6,709 nt of DNA from Candidatus Methanophagales archaeon (GTDB lineage Archaea; Halobacteriota; Syntropharchaeia; Alkanophagales; Methanospirareceae). Shown piece by piece: positions 1 through 6,275 of the stretch; the stretch's first letter is position 1; each line of letters begins with the position of its first letter. Below the pieces are notes generated by a model. The model ran no database searches. It was not told where the DNA came from and saw nothing but the letters and a program-made list of their open reading frames with translations. The DNA is taken from the NCBI GenBank assembly GCA_003601795.1, contig PIXU01000237.1, forward strand, positions 1 through 6,709, read 5' to 3'. A program made the position numbers and the translations under genes.

Positions 1-726
1 CAAAACCTCTATTACGTTCTCTTTCTTACTTCTTTCCTGAAAGCAAACCACACCATTTCCATTAATGGTATAAAATCCAAAAGTATTGGCTCTTTTCTTC
101 TGCCTTGTGGTTATTCGCCTCATTTTCAACTTCTTGAAAGACCAGAGCCTCACAGTATTCGGAGACAATTGTGGGGAGGTTTCATCAAAAAATCCAATGA
201 TAATGTCTTTCAACTCGTATTCTCGGGCTTTCAAAGCTCTTAAAACTTCATCCAGAGTCTCCGCCAGGATTTCATTGGCATTCTCCGGTTTTTTCACGTC
301 CAGAATGTAGGGTTTGGAATGATGCATCTTCAATTCCTTAAGCAATTCGTATAGCTGGCTTTTCTTGTATTCGACACCGAATTCATCCTTTATAAGCTCA
401 TTTATCTCCTTTGTTGTCCAGTATTCCTTTTCTTTCAACACATTTTTCAGTTTTTTCTTCTGCTCTTTGTTCAACTTAGGCGGTCTTCCATCCCTTTTCT
501 TTACTGACATCGCTTCATAGCCCTCCTCTATCCATTTATTTATCCACGAGTAGGCGGTTCTCAACTTTATCCCCAGAAAGGACGCTGCATCTTCCACGCT
601 CATCCCTGAAGCCACCATATTGAGTAAAGCTAATTTCAGCTTCACTTTTGGGTCTTTCTCCCTCTTAAGCCTCTTTTTTATCTCCTTCCTTTCTTTTGAA
701 AGGATTTCTTGATATTTACTTCGCAT
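1..726 (-). CDS. IS630-type transposase, N-terminal 242 codons (cut by window edge)
   Basis: DDE-type transposase that would cut and join the ends of its own insertion sequence. The frame opens at an ATG (724-726, minus strand) and runs without a stop to base 1, so the C-terminal third lies outside. In the translation I see a lysine-rich start, a first helix-turn-helix at residues about 40-70 (GMSVEDAASFLGI, then WINKW), a short GRPPKL hinge at 80-85, a second winged-helix segment at about 86-135, and then the start of the catalytic fold with IIIGFFDETSPQ (D181, E182). The FFDE motif carries the first catalytic aspartate of the IS630/Tc1-mariner superfamily. The later Asp and Glu/Asp are not in the window. 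IS630 transposases are usually about 340-350 residues, so about 100 are missing here. The visible part has no frameshift and may be active. Family assignment is from motif recognition; the exact IS group is unknown. Confidence 0.85.
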   Translation of the reverse strand, partial: MRSKYQEILSKERKEIKKRLKREKDPKVKLKLALLNMVASGMSVEDAASFLGIKLRTAYSWINKWIEEGYEAMSVKKRDGRPPKLNKEQKKKLKNVLKEKEYWTTKEINELIKDEFGVEYKKSQLYELLKELKMHHSKPYILDVKKPENANEILAETLDEVLRALKAREYELKDIIIGFFDETSPQLSPNTVRLWSFKKLKMRRITTRQKKRANTFGFYTINGNGVVCFQERSKKENVIEVL

Positions 727-760
727 TTTAGTCGCCCAGAGCATCGATAGGGAATGCAGC

Positions 761-769
761 TATTTAAAG
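761..769 (-). promoter_or_regulatory. Possible TATA box for the transposase gene (nearly symmetric)
   Basis: The plus strand reads TATTTAAAG, so the minus strand reads CTTTAAATA, an archaeal TATA-like octamer about 35-43 bases upstream of the transposase ATG at 726. With the usual 22-27 base distance to the start site, transcription would begin around 736-742, giving a very short leader. Because the box is almost symmetric, it could also serve the plus strand, where a start near 790-795 would precede the frame at 818. Inferred from sequence only. Confidence 0.3.
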
Positions 770-778
770 TTATGTATT

Positions 779-797
779 CGCTATCCTGAGTATAGCG
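779..797. repeat. Short palindrome, 6-base arms, 7-base loop
   Basis: CGCTAT at 779-784 and ATAGCG at 792-797 are perfect inverted copies separated by CCTGAGT. It lies in the non-coding space between the divergent transposase and the plus-strand frame, followed at once by seven G. It could be part of an insertion-sequence terminus or the target hairpin. At 6 base pairs it could also be chance. Confidence 0.4.
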
Positions 798-817
798 CCG
801 GGGGGGCATCCAGAAAC

Positions 818-1027
818 GTGTGGTGGGCTTCCATTCAATTATTGCATAAACTTTTCGGAATGACTATAGATATAAAAAGATATAACTTACCTGATGACAG
901 TGAACACTTACATAAAGCGATAACCCTAAATATTGATAAATTTGAAAAGCTAATAAAGGATTTGAAAGGAAAGAGCAGGATGATGAAAGCTCTGGAAAAA
1001 TCTATAAAGGAAAGGAGGCAGAAATGA
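818..1027 (+). pseudogene. Probable C-terminal remnant of a gene cut by the insertion sequence
   Basis: The open frame reads 69 codons from a GTG at 818 to TGA at 1025-1027; the first internal ATG in frame is at 860. I do not recognise the family. The visible protein is hydrophilic and lysine-rich, probably helical in its second half (for example DKFEKLIKDLKG, then ALEKSIKERRQK), with no membrane segment or catalytic motif. The stop overlaps the start of the ATPase gene in an ATGA arrangement, and the ATPase ribosome site lies inside this frame, so the two were translated together. No clear ribosome site precedes 818 or 860. The same frame stays open leftward without a stop to 713, into the insertion sequence. 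This fits the tail of a longer upstream gene, perhaps the usual partner of DUF499 ATPases such as a DUF1156 methylase, that lost its 5' part. It could instead be a real small coupled protein. Confidence 0.5.
1014..1018 (+). promoter_or_regulatory. Strong Shine-Dalgarno (GGAGG) of the DUF499 ATPase
   Basis: GGAGG ends 5 bases before the ATG at 1024 and lies within the last codons of the preceding frame. It supports 1024 as the true start and indicates coupled translation with the upstream frame. Confidence 0.75.
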
Positions 1028-3555
1028 AACCTTTCTCCTCTATTGCCATACCGCACAGGGATGTTCTTGAAGGAAGGCTTACGATGGACGTTTTCGCTGC
1101 TAACCTCTGGGAAGTGTATAAAGATAGAGCACATGAAGATTATCGTGATTCAAACATCTTTTTCAGGAAAACTTATCTCACAGAGGGCTTAAAAAATCTG
1201 CTGGGTATTGCGGAGAAGAGACTCAAAGGCGAAGGTAGAGACCCAATTATTCAACTTCAAACTCCTTTTGGGGGTGGAAAAACACATTCCTTGATTGCAC
1301 TTTATCACAAGGCGAAGGAATGGGGAGTAAATGTCGTGGTGATTGACGGAAATGCCCTTGACGCAAAAGAAACAACCCTATGGGAGGAGATGGAATCACA
1401 ACTTACAGGAAAAGTTGAAAAATTAAAAGGCAGAACCTCACCCGGAAGGGAAAAATTAAGGTCGCTCTTCATAGCTCATCAACCACTACTGATTCTAATG
1501 GATGAGATACTGGAGTATGTAATTGCAGCTTCCGGGATAAAAGTTGAAGACTCTACATTAGCTTCTCAGGTGCTGACTTTCATGCGGCGGTTAACCGATA
1601 TTGTAAGAACTATTGACAAAACCATTCTGATTCTCACTTATCCTTCTGGCTCGCATTACGATGAGCATGGTCAAAGTCTTCTTAACCAGCTTCAGGAGAG
1701 GTCCGGGAGGATGGAAAAAGTTTACACTCCTGTCCACGACGAGGAAATATATCCGGTGATTAGAAGCAGACTTTTCAGTACTGTTAACGAAGAAGAAGCA
1801 AGAGAAATCGTAGAGGAATTCATGGATTATGCAGAAAGAGAGAAGATGCTTCCAGAAGGCGTGGAGAGGTCAAGTTATCGAGAACGGTATATAAAGAGCT
1901 ATCCTTTTCAACCTGATGTTATAGATGTGCTATACAAAAGATGGGGCTCCTTTCCCGCTTTTCAAAGAACAAGAGGTGTGCTCAGACTTCTTTCTCTGGT
2001 CGTGTATTCTTTGAGATCTTCTCAAAACCCACTTATTAAATTGGCTGATTTTGAATTGAGCAATGATAAGATTAAAGGAGAACTTTTGAGATACATTGGA
2101 CCTGAATATAATAGCGTTATCGCTGCGGACATCACATCAAGCGATGCGGGTGCTAAGAAGGTAGATAAAGACCTTGGAGATGCTCATACCTCTTTTTGTT
2201 TTGGAACAAAGGCATCAACCACTATCTTCATGCATTCTTTCTCTGGCGGTCCAGAAAGAGGAGCAACTATTAATGAGATAAAACTCTCTTCAGCCGATAT
2301 TTCCGTTCCGAGCAGTATAATTGTAGAAGCAGTCTCGAAATTAAAAGAGAACCTGTTTTTCATCCAGTCCGATGGCAAATTCTTCTTTACAAACCAGCCG
2401 AATTTGAATCGCATTCTTTTGAACAAAATGGAAAGTATAGACGATGAAAAACTTAAAACAGAGGAAAAAGACATTTTAACGAATAGTCTGAAGAAGGAAC
2501 ATTTTAGAATATTTCTCTGGCAAGGTAACTCTAAGGACATACCCGATACGAAGGAGCTGAAATTAATCGTGCAGAAAAGCCAGAGAGAGGAGAAATGTAA
2601 AGAGTTATTGGAGAATTATGGAGAGCGTCCAAGAGTCTATCGTAATACGCTCATCTTCCTTTGTCCTATGGACTCAGAAAGAATAAGCTTTGAAAGTTTC
2701 TTGAAGAGAAAACTCGCTTGGCAACTTGTAGAAGCAGATAAAAACCTTAGTTTGACTCCTGAGCAGAAGAGAGAAGTTAAAGAAAAAATAAAAAAGGCGG
2801 AAAATGAAGTTAAAGAGCATTTAAGGAATCTTTACCGCATTGTTTTTCTTCCTTCAAAGGATAACTTTACAGAAGTTGACTTAGGTGTTCCTACTTACGG
2901 GGCAGAGACTGCTATGGATAAGGAAATATACGAAAGGTTGAGAAGTGAAGGTCAAATCATTGAAAAGCTTGCACCTTTGTCTTTAAGGGAAAAATATCTC
3001 AGAGATAGAGATTACGTTGAGACAAAGAATATTCTCGAATCCTTCTTTAAAACACCCGGCGAGTTCAGGATTGTTTCTGATGAAGTGCTTAGAAATTGTA
3101 TAAAAGAGGGTGTCAAGCAGGGATTGTTTGGACTTGGCGATATAGAAGATGGGAAACCTATGTGCCGGCATTTCAAAGCGGAATCTTCTTCTGAACTAAC
3201 AGAGGGAGAGATTTTGATAAGAGCGGATTTGTGCAAAATCCCGGAAGAAAGGTATAAACCAGTGGAAGATGTGCTTACTGGTAAGAAGGAGTTTAAGGAT
3301 AAAGAGGAAGTTAAAAAAGAGGAGTATGGCAAAAAGTATCATACCATCCATTTGAAATTGGGCGTTCCTACGGGTAAATTATCCGATATTGTGAGAGTGA
3401 TACCCTACATCAAAAGTAAGTTCAATAAGGTAGATGTAAAAGTAGAAATATCGGCTGTAAATGGTGGGATGTCTGTCTTTGATTATGAGGATAAAATTAT
3501 GGAGGCAATCAAGCAAGCAGAAGTTAAGATAGAAGAGGAAGGATTGGATGAGTGA
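1024..3555 (+). CDS. DUF499-type (COG1483) AAA+ ATPase
   Basis: Large cytoplasmic P-loop ATPase, 843 residues and unbroken. The N-terminus has the family look, with MKPFSSIAIPHRDV at 1-14 and YLTEGLKNLL at 51-60. Walker A is PFGGGKTH (81-88). Walker B is LLILMDEI (155-162, with D160 and E161). A sensor-like strand ILILTYPSGS occupies 201-210. A conserved block runs from SYPFQPDVIDVLYKRWGSF (292-310) to FQRTRGVLRLL (313-323), whose arginines R315/R317 could be the arginine finger. A charged coiled-coil-like stretch lies at about 577-605. A C-terminal alpha/beta domain starts near 772. The start is fixed by GGAGG and the ATGA overlap. The biochemical role is unknown. Family members commonly occur beside DUF1156 DNA methylases and helicases in defence islands, so a nucleic-acid-directed motor in phage defence is an inference. 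No methylase, helicase or nuclease gene lies beside it here: an insertion sequence is upstream and a convergent metabolic operon downstream. It is somewhat shorter than many relatives of about 1000 residues. Confidence 0.85.
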   Translation: MKPFSSIAIPHRDVLEGRLTMDVFAANLWEVYKDRAHEDYRDSNIFFRKTYLTEGLKNLLGIAEKRLKGEGRDPIIQLQTPFGGGKTHSLIALYHKAKEWGVNVVVIDGNALDAKETTLWEEMESQLTGKVEKLKGRTSPGREKLRSLFIAHQPLLILMDEILEYVIAASGIKVEDSTLASQVLTFMRRLTDIVRTIDKTILILTYPSGSHYDEHGQSLLNQLQERSGRMEKVYTPVHDEEIYPVIRSRLFSTVNEEEAREIVEEFMDYAEREKMLPEGVERSSYRERYIKSYPFQPDVIDVLYKRWGSFPAFQRTRGVLRLLSLVVYSLRSSQNPLIKLADFELSNDKIKGELLRYIGPEYNSVIAADITSSDAGAKKVDKDLGDAHTSFCFGTKASTTIFMHSFSGGPERGATINEIKLSSADISVPSSIIVEAVSKLKENLFFIQSDGKFFFTNQPNLNRILLNKMESIDDEKLKTEEKDILTNSLKKEHFRIFLWQGNSKDIPDTKELKLIVQKSQREEKCKELLENYGERPRVYRNTLIFLCPMDSERISFESFLKRKLAWQLVEADKNLSLTPEQKREVKEKIKKAENEVKEHLRNLYRIVFLPSKDNFTEVDLGVPTYGAETAMDKEIYERLRSEGQIIEKLAPLSLREKYLRDRDYVETKNILESFFKTPGEFRIVSDEVLRNCIKEGVKQGLFGLGDIEDGKPMCRHFKAESSSELTEGEILIRADLCKIPEERYKPVEDVLTGKKEFKDKEEVKKEEYGKKYHTIHLKLGVPTGKLSDIVRVIPYIKSKFNKVDVKVEISAVNGGMSVFDYEDKIMEAIKQAEVKIEEEGLDE

Positions 3556-3642
3556 AGGTTCTCGTTTAATGTTTTAAATATCCGACAATCGCCTCTTTTA
3601 TATTCTCTGACAAGCACCCTTTAAGAGCTGAGCAATGTACAA
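3556..3642. terminator. Short convergent intergenic gap with T-rich stretches
   Basis: 87 bases separate the end of the plus-strand ATPase from the end of the minus-strand operon. Plus-strand T-rich stretches (around 3566-3577 and 3595-3601) follow the ATPase stop. Archaeal transcripts often end at such T-runs without a stable hairpin, and I see no strong hairpin. Both transcripts probably terminate here or overlap slightly. Confidence 0.3.
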
Positions 3643-4056
3643 TTATTTAACCTCAACCATGCCAATAGCGTTATGCACGCAATAATCCGCACATTCACCA
3701 CAGTATTTGCACACGATAGGCTTGTCCCTCTCGCTATCCCAGAAAATAGCACCCATGATACAAGCTTGCGCACAAAAGCCACACCCTATACACTTATCCT
3801 CGTTCAATATCACTCCTCCTCCTTTTCTCTCCCTTAAAGCACCAGTAGGACATACCCTTGCGCATGGCGGATTCTCACATGCGCGACAGACAACAATTAC
3901 AAAACCGCGCTCTATGCCACCGGCAGACCTCACTCTTATCGCCGACTTGTCGAATCCTCCTCTACCTACCCTTCTCGAACATGCAAACATGCATTCCATA
4001 CACCCAATGCATTTGTTCACGTCCAGAGCCGCTAATTTTTTACCTGAAGAGGTCAT
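3643..4056 (-). CDS. Four-cluster [4Fe-4S] ferredoxin-type electron-transfer protein
   Basis: 137-residue iron-sulphur protein with 16 cysteines in four groups: C16, C19, C22, C26; C57, C60, C65, C69; C89, C92, C95, C99; C116, C119, C122, C126. The third group is a classical CxxCxxCxxxC motif (CIGCGFCAQAC), as are the first and fourth. The second, CxxCxxxxCxxxC followed by PTGAL, is typical of HycB/CooF/DmsB-like electron-transfer subunits. Such proteins carry electrons between a catalytic oxidoreductase and other carriers. No signal peptide or membrane segment is visible, so it is probably cytoplasmic. It is the last gene of the dapL-cofE operon and its ATG overlaps the end of cofE by 17 bases with only a weak ribosome site, suggesting re-initiation after cofE translation. 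No catalytic partner lies next to it, so its substrate is unknown; a link to F420 redox chemistry is inferred from position alone. Fold and clusters are sure, the specific role is not. Confidence 0.88.
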   Translation of the reverse strand: MTSSGKKLAALDVNKCIGCMECMFACSRRVGRGGFDKSAIRVRSAGGIERGFVIVVCRACENPPCARVCPTGALRERKGGGVILNEDKCIGCGFCAQACIMGAIFWDSERDKPIVCKYCGECADYCVHNAIGMVEVK

Positions 4057-4816
4057 CTTTCTTTTTGAACAAAATTTCTTTTATATTACTTTCACTTCTT
4101 TCCAACTTTAAACCTCGCACGAGTACGATTGGCATACCCTCTTTGAATTCGCCCATGACTAAATTTGCAGCAGCGCATATCTCATCTGCTATCGCTTCTT
4201 TCGTTATCTTTGCGATTTTTCCGAACCTGTCCACTTCTCCTCTTCTGTCCAGTAGAGCAGGAATACCTGAAACGCCTATGCAGGCTCCAGTTACACCATC
4301 GCGAAAAGCCCTGCCGAAAGAATCGGAAATTAAGACCGAAATTTCTTTGCCACTTCCCGCCTCTATTTCCTTCTTAAGCCATTCTGCACTTTTCTGCGGG
4401 TCTTTTGGCAGTAACACCGCCTTCCCCTCTTCTACATTAGATTCATCCACACCTGCATTTGCACACACGAATCCATGCTTTGTCTCCACTATGATATGGT
4501 TCTTCATCATTCTTACTATCTCTTTTGCTTCGTTGAGTATAAGTTGGACGATTTTAGGGTCTTTTTCCGTTTCTTTTGCTATTCTTTCCGCATCTTCACT
4601 CACTTTTACGTCAGAGAAGTCTACGACCCTGCCTTCGCTCTTTGATATTATTTTAGAGGTGAAGACGATTGCATCGTGGTCTTCCAGGGTCATCCTTTTC
4701 TCTTTCAACGCATTGAAAAATAGTGAGGTCAAATCGTCACCCTCCTTTATCTCCGGAAGCCCATCAATGCCCGTTATTTCCAGATGGTCCGAGAATGAGA
4801 AACTTTTCTTCTTCAT
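4040..4816 (-). CDS. cofE: Coenzyme F420-0:L-glutamate ligase (CofE)
   Basis: Cytoplasmic GTP-dependent enzyme that adds glutamates through gamma links to F420-0, giving F420-1 and F420-2, a late step of F420 synthesis. The 258-residue length fits archaeal CofE (about 250). Recognisable blocks are GLPEIKEGDDL (19-29) near the N-terminus, the central ANAGVDESN (119-127, D124), the SDSFGRAFRDG signature (164-174, D165), IGVSGIPALLDRRGE (180-194) and MGEFKEGMPIVLVRG (221-235). D124 and D165 are the likely metal-binding acidic residues, judged by correspondence with the characterised archaeal enzyme. The start ATG overlaps the dapL stop as ATGA, indicating coupled translation; its end overlaps the Fe-S gene by 17 bases. 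F420 synthesis places the host among methanogens and relatives, though some bacteria such as Actinobacteria also make it. The N-terminal MKKKSFSF is slightly longer than I would expect, but no better start is visible. Confidence 0.9.
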   Translation of the reverse strand: MKKKSFSFSDHLEITGIDGLPEIKEGDDLTSLFFNALKEKRMTLEDHDAIVFTSKIISKSEGRVVDFSDVKVSEDAERIAKETEKDPKIVQLILNEAKEIVRMMKNHIIVETKHGFVCANAGVDESNVEEGKAVLLPKDPQKSAEWLKKEIEAGSGKEISVLISDSFGRAFRDGVTGACIGVSGIPALLDRRGEVDRFGKIAKITKEAIADEICAAANLVMGEFKEGMPIVLVRGLKLERSESNIKEILFKKKDDLFR

Positions 4817-5970
4817 ATATCCAGCCTTTCAAGCCTTTCACATGCTTCCTTTATCCTTTCTTTGCTTACACAAAGCGAGAAACGAACAAACCCTTCTCCG
4901 GCATCGCCAAATCCTATCCCCGGCGTTACCACTACTCCTGCACGATCCAGCAAGAGCAAGGAGAAACGAATGGATAAGAACCTGGAAGGGACTTTCGCCC
5001 ATAAATAGAAAGTTGCTTTGGGCTTTTTCACTTCCATTCCCGCTGACTTCAACCCATCAAATAAAATATCTCTTCTTTCTTTATAAACCGCCAAATTTGC
5101 CTTTACACCGTCTTGAGGACCAGTTAACGCCGCTATTCCCGCTGCCTGAACAGCCTGAAAAACCCCGGAATCAACATTTGTTTTTACAAGTCTCAAACCC
5201 TTTAACAAGTCCGAATTTCCTATTGCGTAGCCTATTCGCCAACCAGTCATGTTATAAGTCTTGGATAGCGAGTTGAACTCTATACCCACGTCTTTTGCAC
5301 CATCAACAGCCAGAAAACTCGGTGCTTCATAGCCATCAAAAGTTAGCTCAGAATAAGGGTTATCATGAAGAATGGCGATGTTGTGGTCGCGTGCAAAATC
5401 CACAATCTCTTTAAAGAATGATTTCTCTACCGCTGCCGCAGTGGGATTATTTGGATAATTTAAGAACATGATTTTTGCCTTTCTCACCGCTTCTTTATCA
5501 ATGCTTTCCAAGTCCGGCGTGAATTCGTTCTCTTCTGTTAAAGGAACAGAATGTGGAATGCCATTCGCTAATAGTATTGCGTTTTTATACGCCGGGTAAG
5601 CGGGATCGGGTACAAGAGCAATATCGCCGTGGTCTAAAAACGCGAATGTGGAATGCGCTATTCCTTCCTTTGACCCTATCAAGGTTAGAACTTCGTCCTC
5701 CGCGTCTAAACTAATGTGCTTCCTACGATTATACCACGCAGCTACTGCTTCACGGAAAGAGAGCATTCCTTCGTAAGAGGGATACCTGTGATTTAATGGA
5801 TCCTTTGCGGCGCGGCAAGCTGCTTCTACTATGTGTGGAGGTGTCGGCAAATCAGGGTCACCAATACTTAAGTCTATTATATCTATACCCTTCTTCCTCG
5901 CTTCCTTCTTCCTTTTATCTATTTCCGCAAAAAGATAGGGCGGCAATGAACTTATTCTCTCTGCATACAT
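4813..5970 (-). CDS. dapL: LL-diaminopimelate aminotransferase (DapL)
   Basis: PLP-dependent fold-type I aminotransferase that makes LL-2,6-diaminopimelate from tetrahydrodipicolinate and glutamate in one step, bypassing the succinyl or acetyl route to lysine. It is complete at 385 residues, close to the 385-410 of the family. Seen in sequence: LSIGDPDLPTP (34-44), RYPSYEGMLSFREAVA (62-77), the cofactor-loop segment IGSKEGIAH (98-106), YPNNPT (172-177, N175), HDNPYSELTF (202-211, D203 and Y206), SLSKTYNMTGWRIGY (234-248, with K237 as the Schiff-base lysine and R245 for the phosphate), and GEGFVRFSL (358-366, R363 for the substrate carboxylate). It is the first gene of the operon; its TGA overlaps the cofE ATG by 4 bases. 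The start ATG has only a weak AG-rich leader. Closely related aminotransferases of aspartate or alanine share most motifs, so the exact substrate is less certain than the fold. The segment VPSRFLSIRFSLLLL near 327-341 looks a little divergent. Confidence 0.85.
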   Translation of the reverse strand: MYAERISSLPPYLFAEIDKRKKEARKKGIDIIDLSIGDPDLPTPPHIVEAACRAAKDPLNHRYPSYEGMLSFREAVAAWYNRRKHISLDAEDEVLTLIGSKEGIAHSTFAFLDHGDIALVPDPAYPAYKNAILLANGIPHSVPLTEENEFTPDLESIDKEAVRKAKIMFLNYPNNPTAAAVEKSFFKEIVDFARDHNIAILHDNPYSELTFDGYEAPSFLAVDGAKDVGIEFNSLSKTYNMTGWRIGYAIGNSDLLKGLRLVKTNVDSGVFQAVQAAGIAALTGPQDGVKANLAVYKERRDILFDGLKSAGMEVKKPKATFYLWAKVPSRFLSIRFSLLLLDRAGVVVTPGIGFGDAGEGFVRFSLCVSKERIKEACERLERLDI

Positions 5971-6032
5971 CTTTTCTCTTTAACTCTATCTATTTATCGG
6001 CATTAAATTAAGGATATAGGTTAGCCTTTGAT

Positions 6033-6046
6033 ATTAAATTTAAAAA
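6033..6046 (-). promoter_or_regulatory. Possible TATA box for the dapL-cofE-ferredoxin operon
   Basis: The minus strand reads a run of T followed by AAATTTAAT, an archaeal TATA-like element about 63-76 bases upstream of the dapL ATG (5970). Transcription would start near 6005-6012, leaving a leader of about 35-40 bases. Other AT-rich stretches at 6002-6010 and 6012-6018 are alternatives. No operator-like repeat is visible. Confidence 0.35.
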
Positions 6047-6266
6047 ACTTGGTTGTTGTCTCTGTGGGCTTTAAAGAAGCGGAAAGGCCCAGCCCCGTCA
6101 CACCCGAATGAAATCCAAATGGCCAGTACTTCAGCACATCAATTGTTTCAATCACCAAAACCCAGACAAAATGCATTTCCGTTTTTAACTCAGGAATTCA
6201 AGAGATACCTTCACATTAGCAGTCTATTAACTTTTATCGTATCTTTAAATGACCGTCTCTTCTAAT

Positions 6267-6272
6267 GGAGGG
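6267..6272 (+). promoter_or_regulatory. Shine-Dalgarno (GGAGGG) of the broken plus-strand frame
   Basis: GGAGGG ends 3 bases before the ATG at 6276-6278. The spacing is tight, but this is the best ribosome site near the right edge and marks the original start of the now broken gene. A TATA-like TTTAAAT lies at 6244-6250. Confidence 0.5.
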
Positions 6273-6275
6273 AAT

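Larger units (their letters stand above)
1..800 (-). mobile_element. Insertion sequence of IS630 type, one end only
   Basis: The transposase gene implies an insertion sequence whose 5'-proximal end lies between the transposase start (726) and the neighbouring plus-strand coding frame (around 818). The exact end cannot be fixed because the other terminus, needed to compare terminal inverted repeats and the TA target duplication, is outside the window. Candidate boundary material is the small palindrome at 779-797 and the run of seven G at 800-806. The boundary at 800 given here is an estimate. Confidence 0.5.
5971..6275. other. Intergenic region without a convincing gene
   Basis: About 305 bases between the dapL start and the broken plus-strand frame. 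The left part (5971-6050) is AT-rich and probably holds the operon promoter. The middle has an imperfect hairpin: GGGCTTT (6066-6072) with AAAGGCCC (6083-6090), seven pairs with one bulged G and a 10-base loop, not followed by a T-run. A 70-codon TTG-started frame at 6053-6265 has proline- and serine-rich composition, no ribosome site and no family resemblance, so I do not call it a gene. I see no tRNA arms, CRISPR repeat or riboswitch fold. Confidence 0.5.

Noticed and set aside
86..310. 74-codon plus-strand frame within the transposase region
   Set aside because: The opposite strand encodes the transposase catalytic start (FFDETSPQ) across this interval; the frame has no support of its own.
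835..1134. 99-codon minus-strand frame opposite the small frame and the ATPase start
   Set aside because: Antisense shadow with no ribosome site; the plus strand has the ATGA overlap and recognised ATPase N-terminus.
2184..3332. Several minus-strand frames inside the ATPase gene
   Set aside because: All are opposite conserved coding sequence and rich in serine, phenylalanine and leucine, as expected from reading lysine/glutamate-rich genes backwards.
3858..5276. 472-codon plus-strand open frame opposite the ferredoxin, cofE and dapL genes
   Set aside because: It lies antisense to three well-recognised genes, has serine/proline/leucine-rich low-quality composition and no family resemblance. 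It is a shadow of their codon usage.
6146..6195. GTTTCAATCACC-like stretch resembling the start of a CRISPR repeat
   Set aside because: Only one copy is present with no regular spacing or second repeat anywhere in the window.
6053..6265. 70-codon TTG-started plus-strand frame
   Set aside because: Rare start codon, no ribosome site, no recognisable domain and a composition unlike the true genes here.
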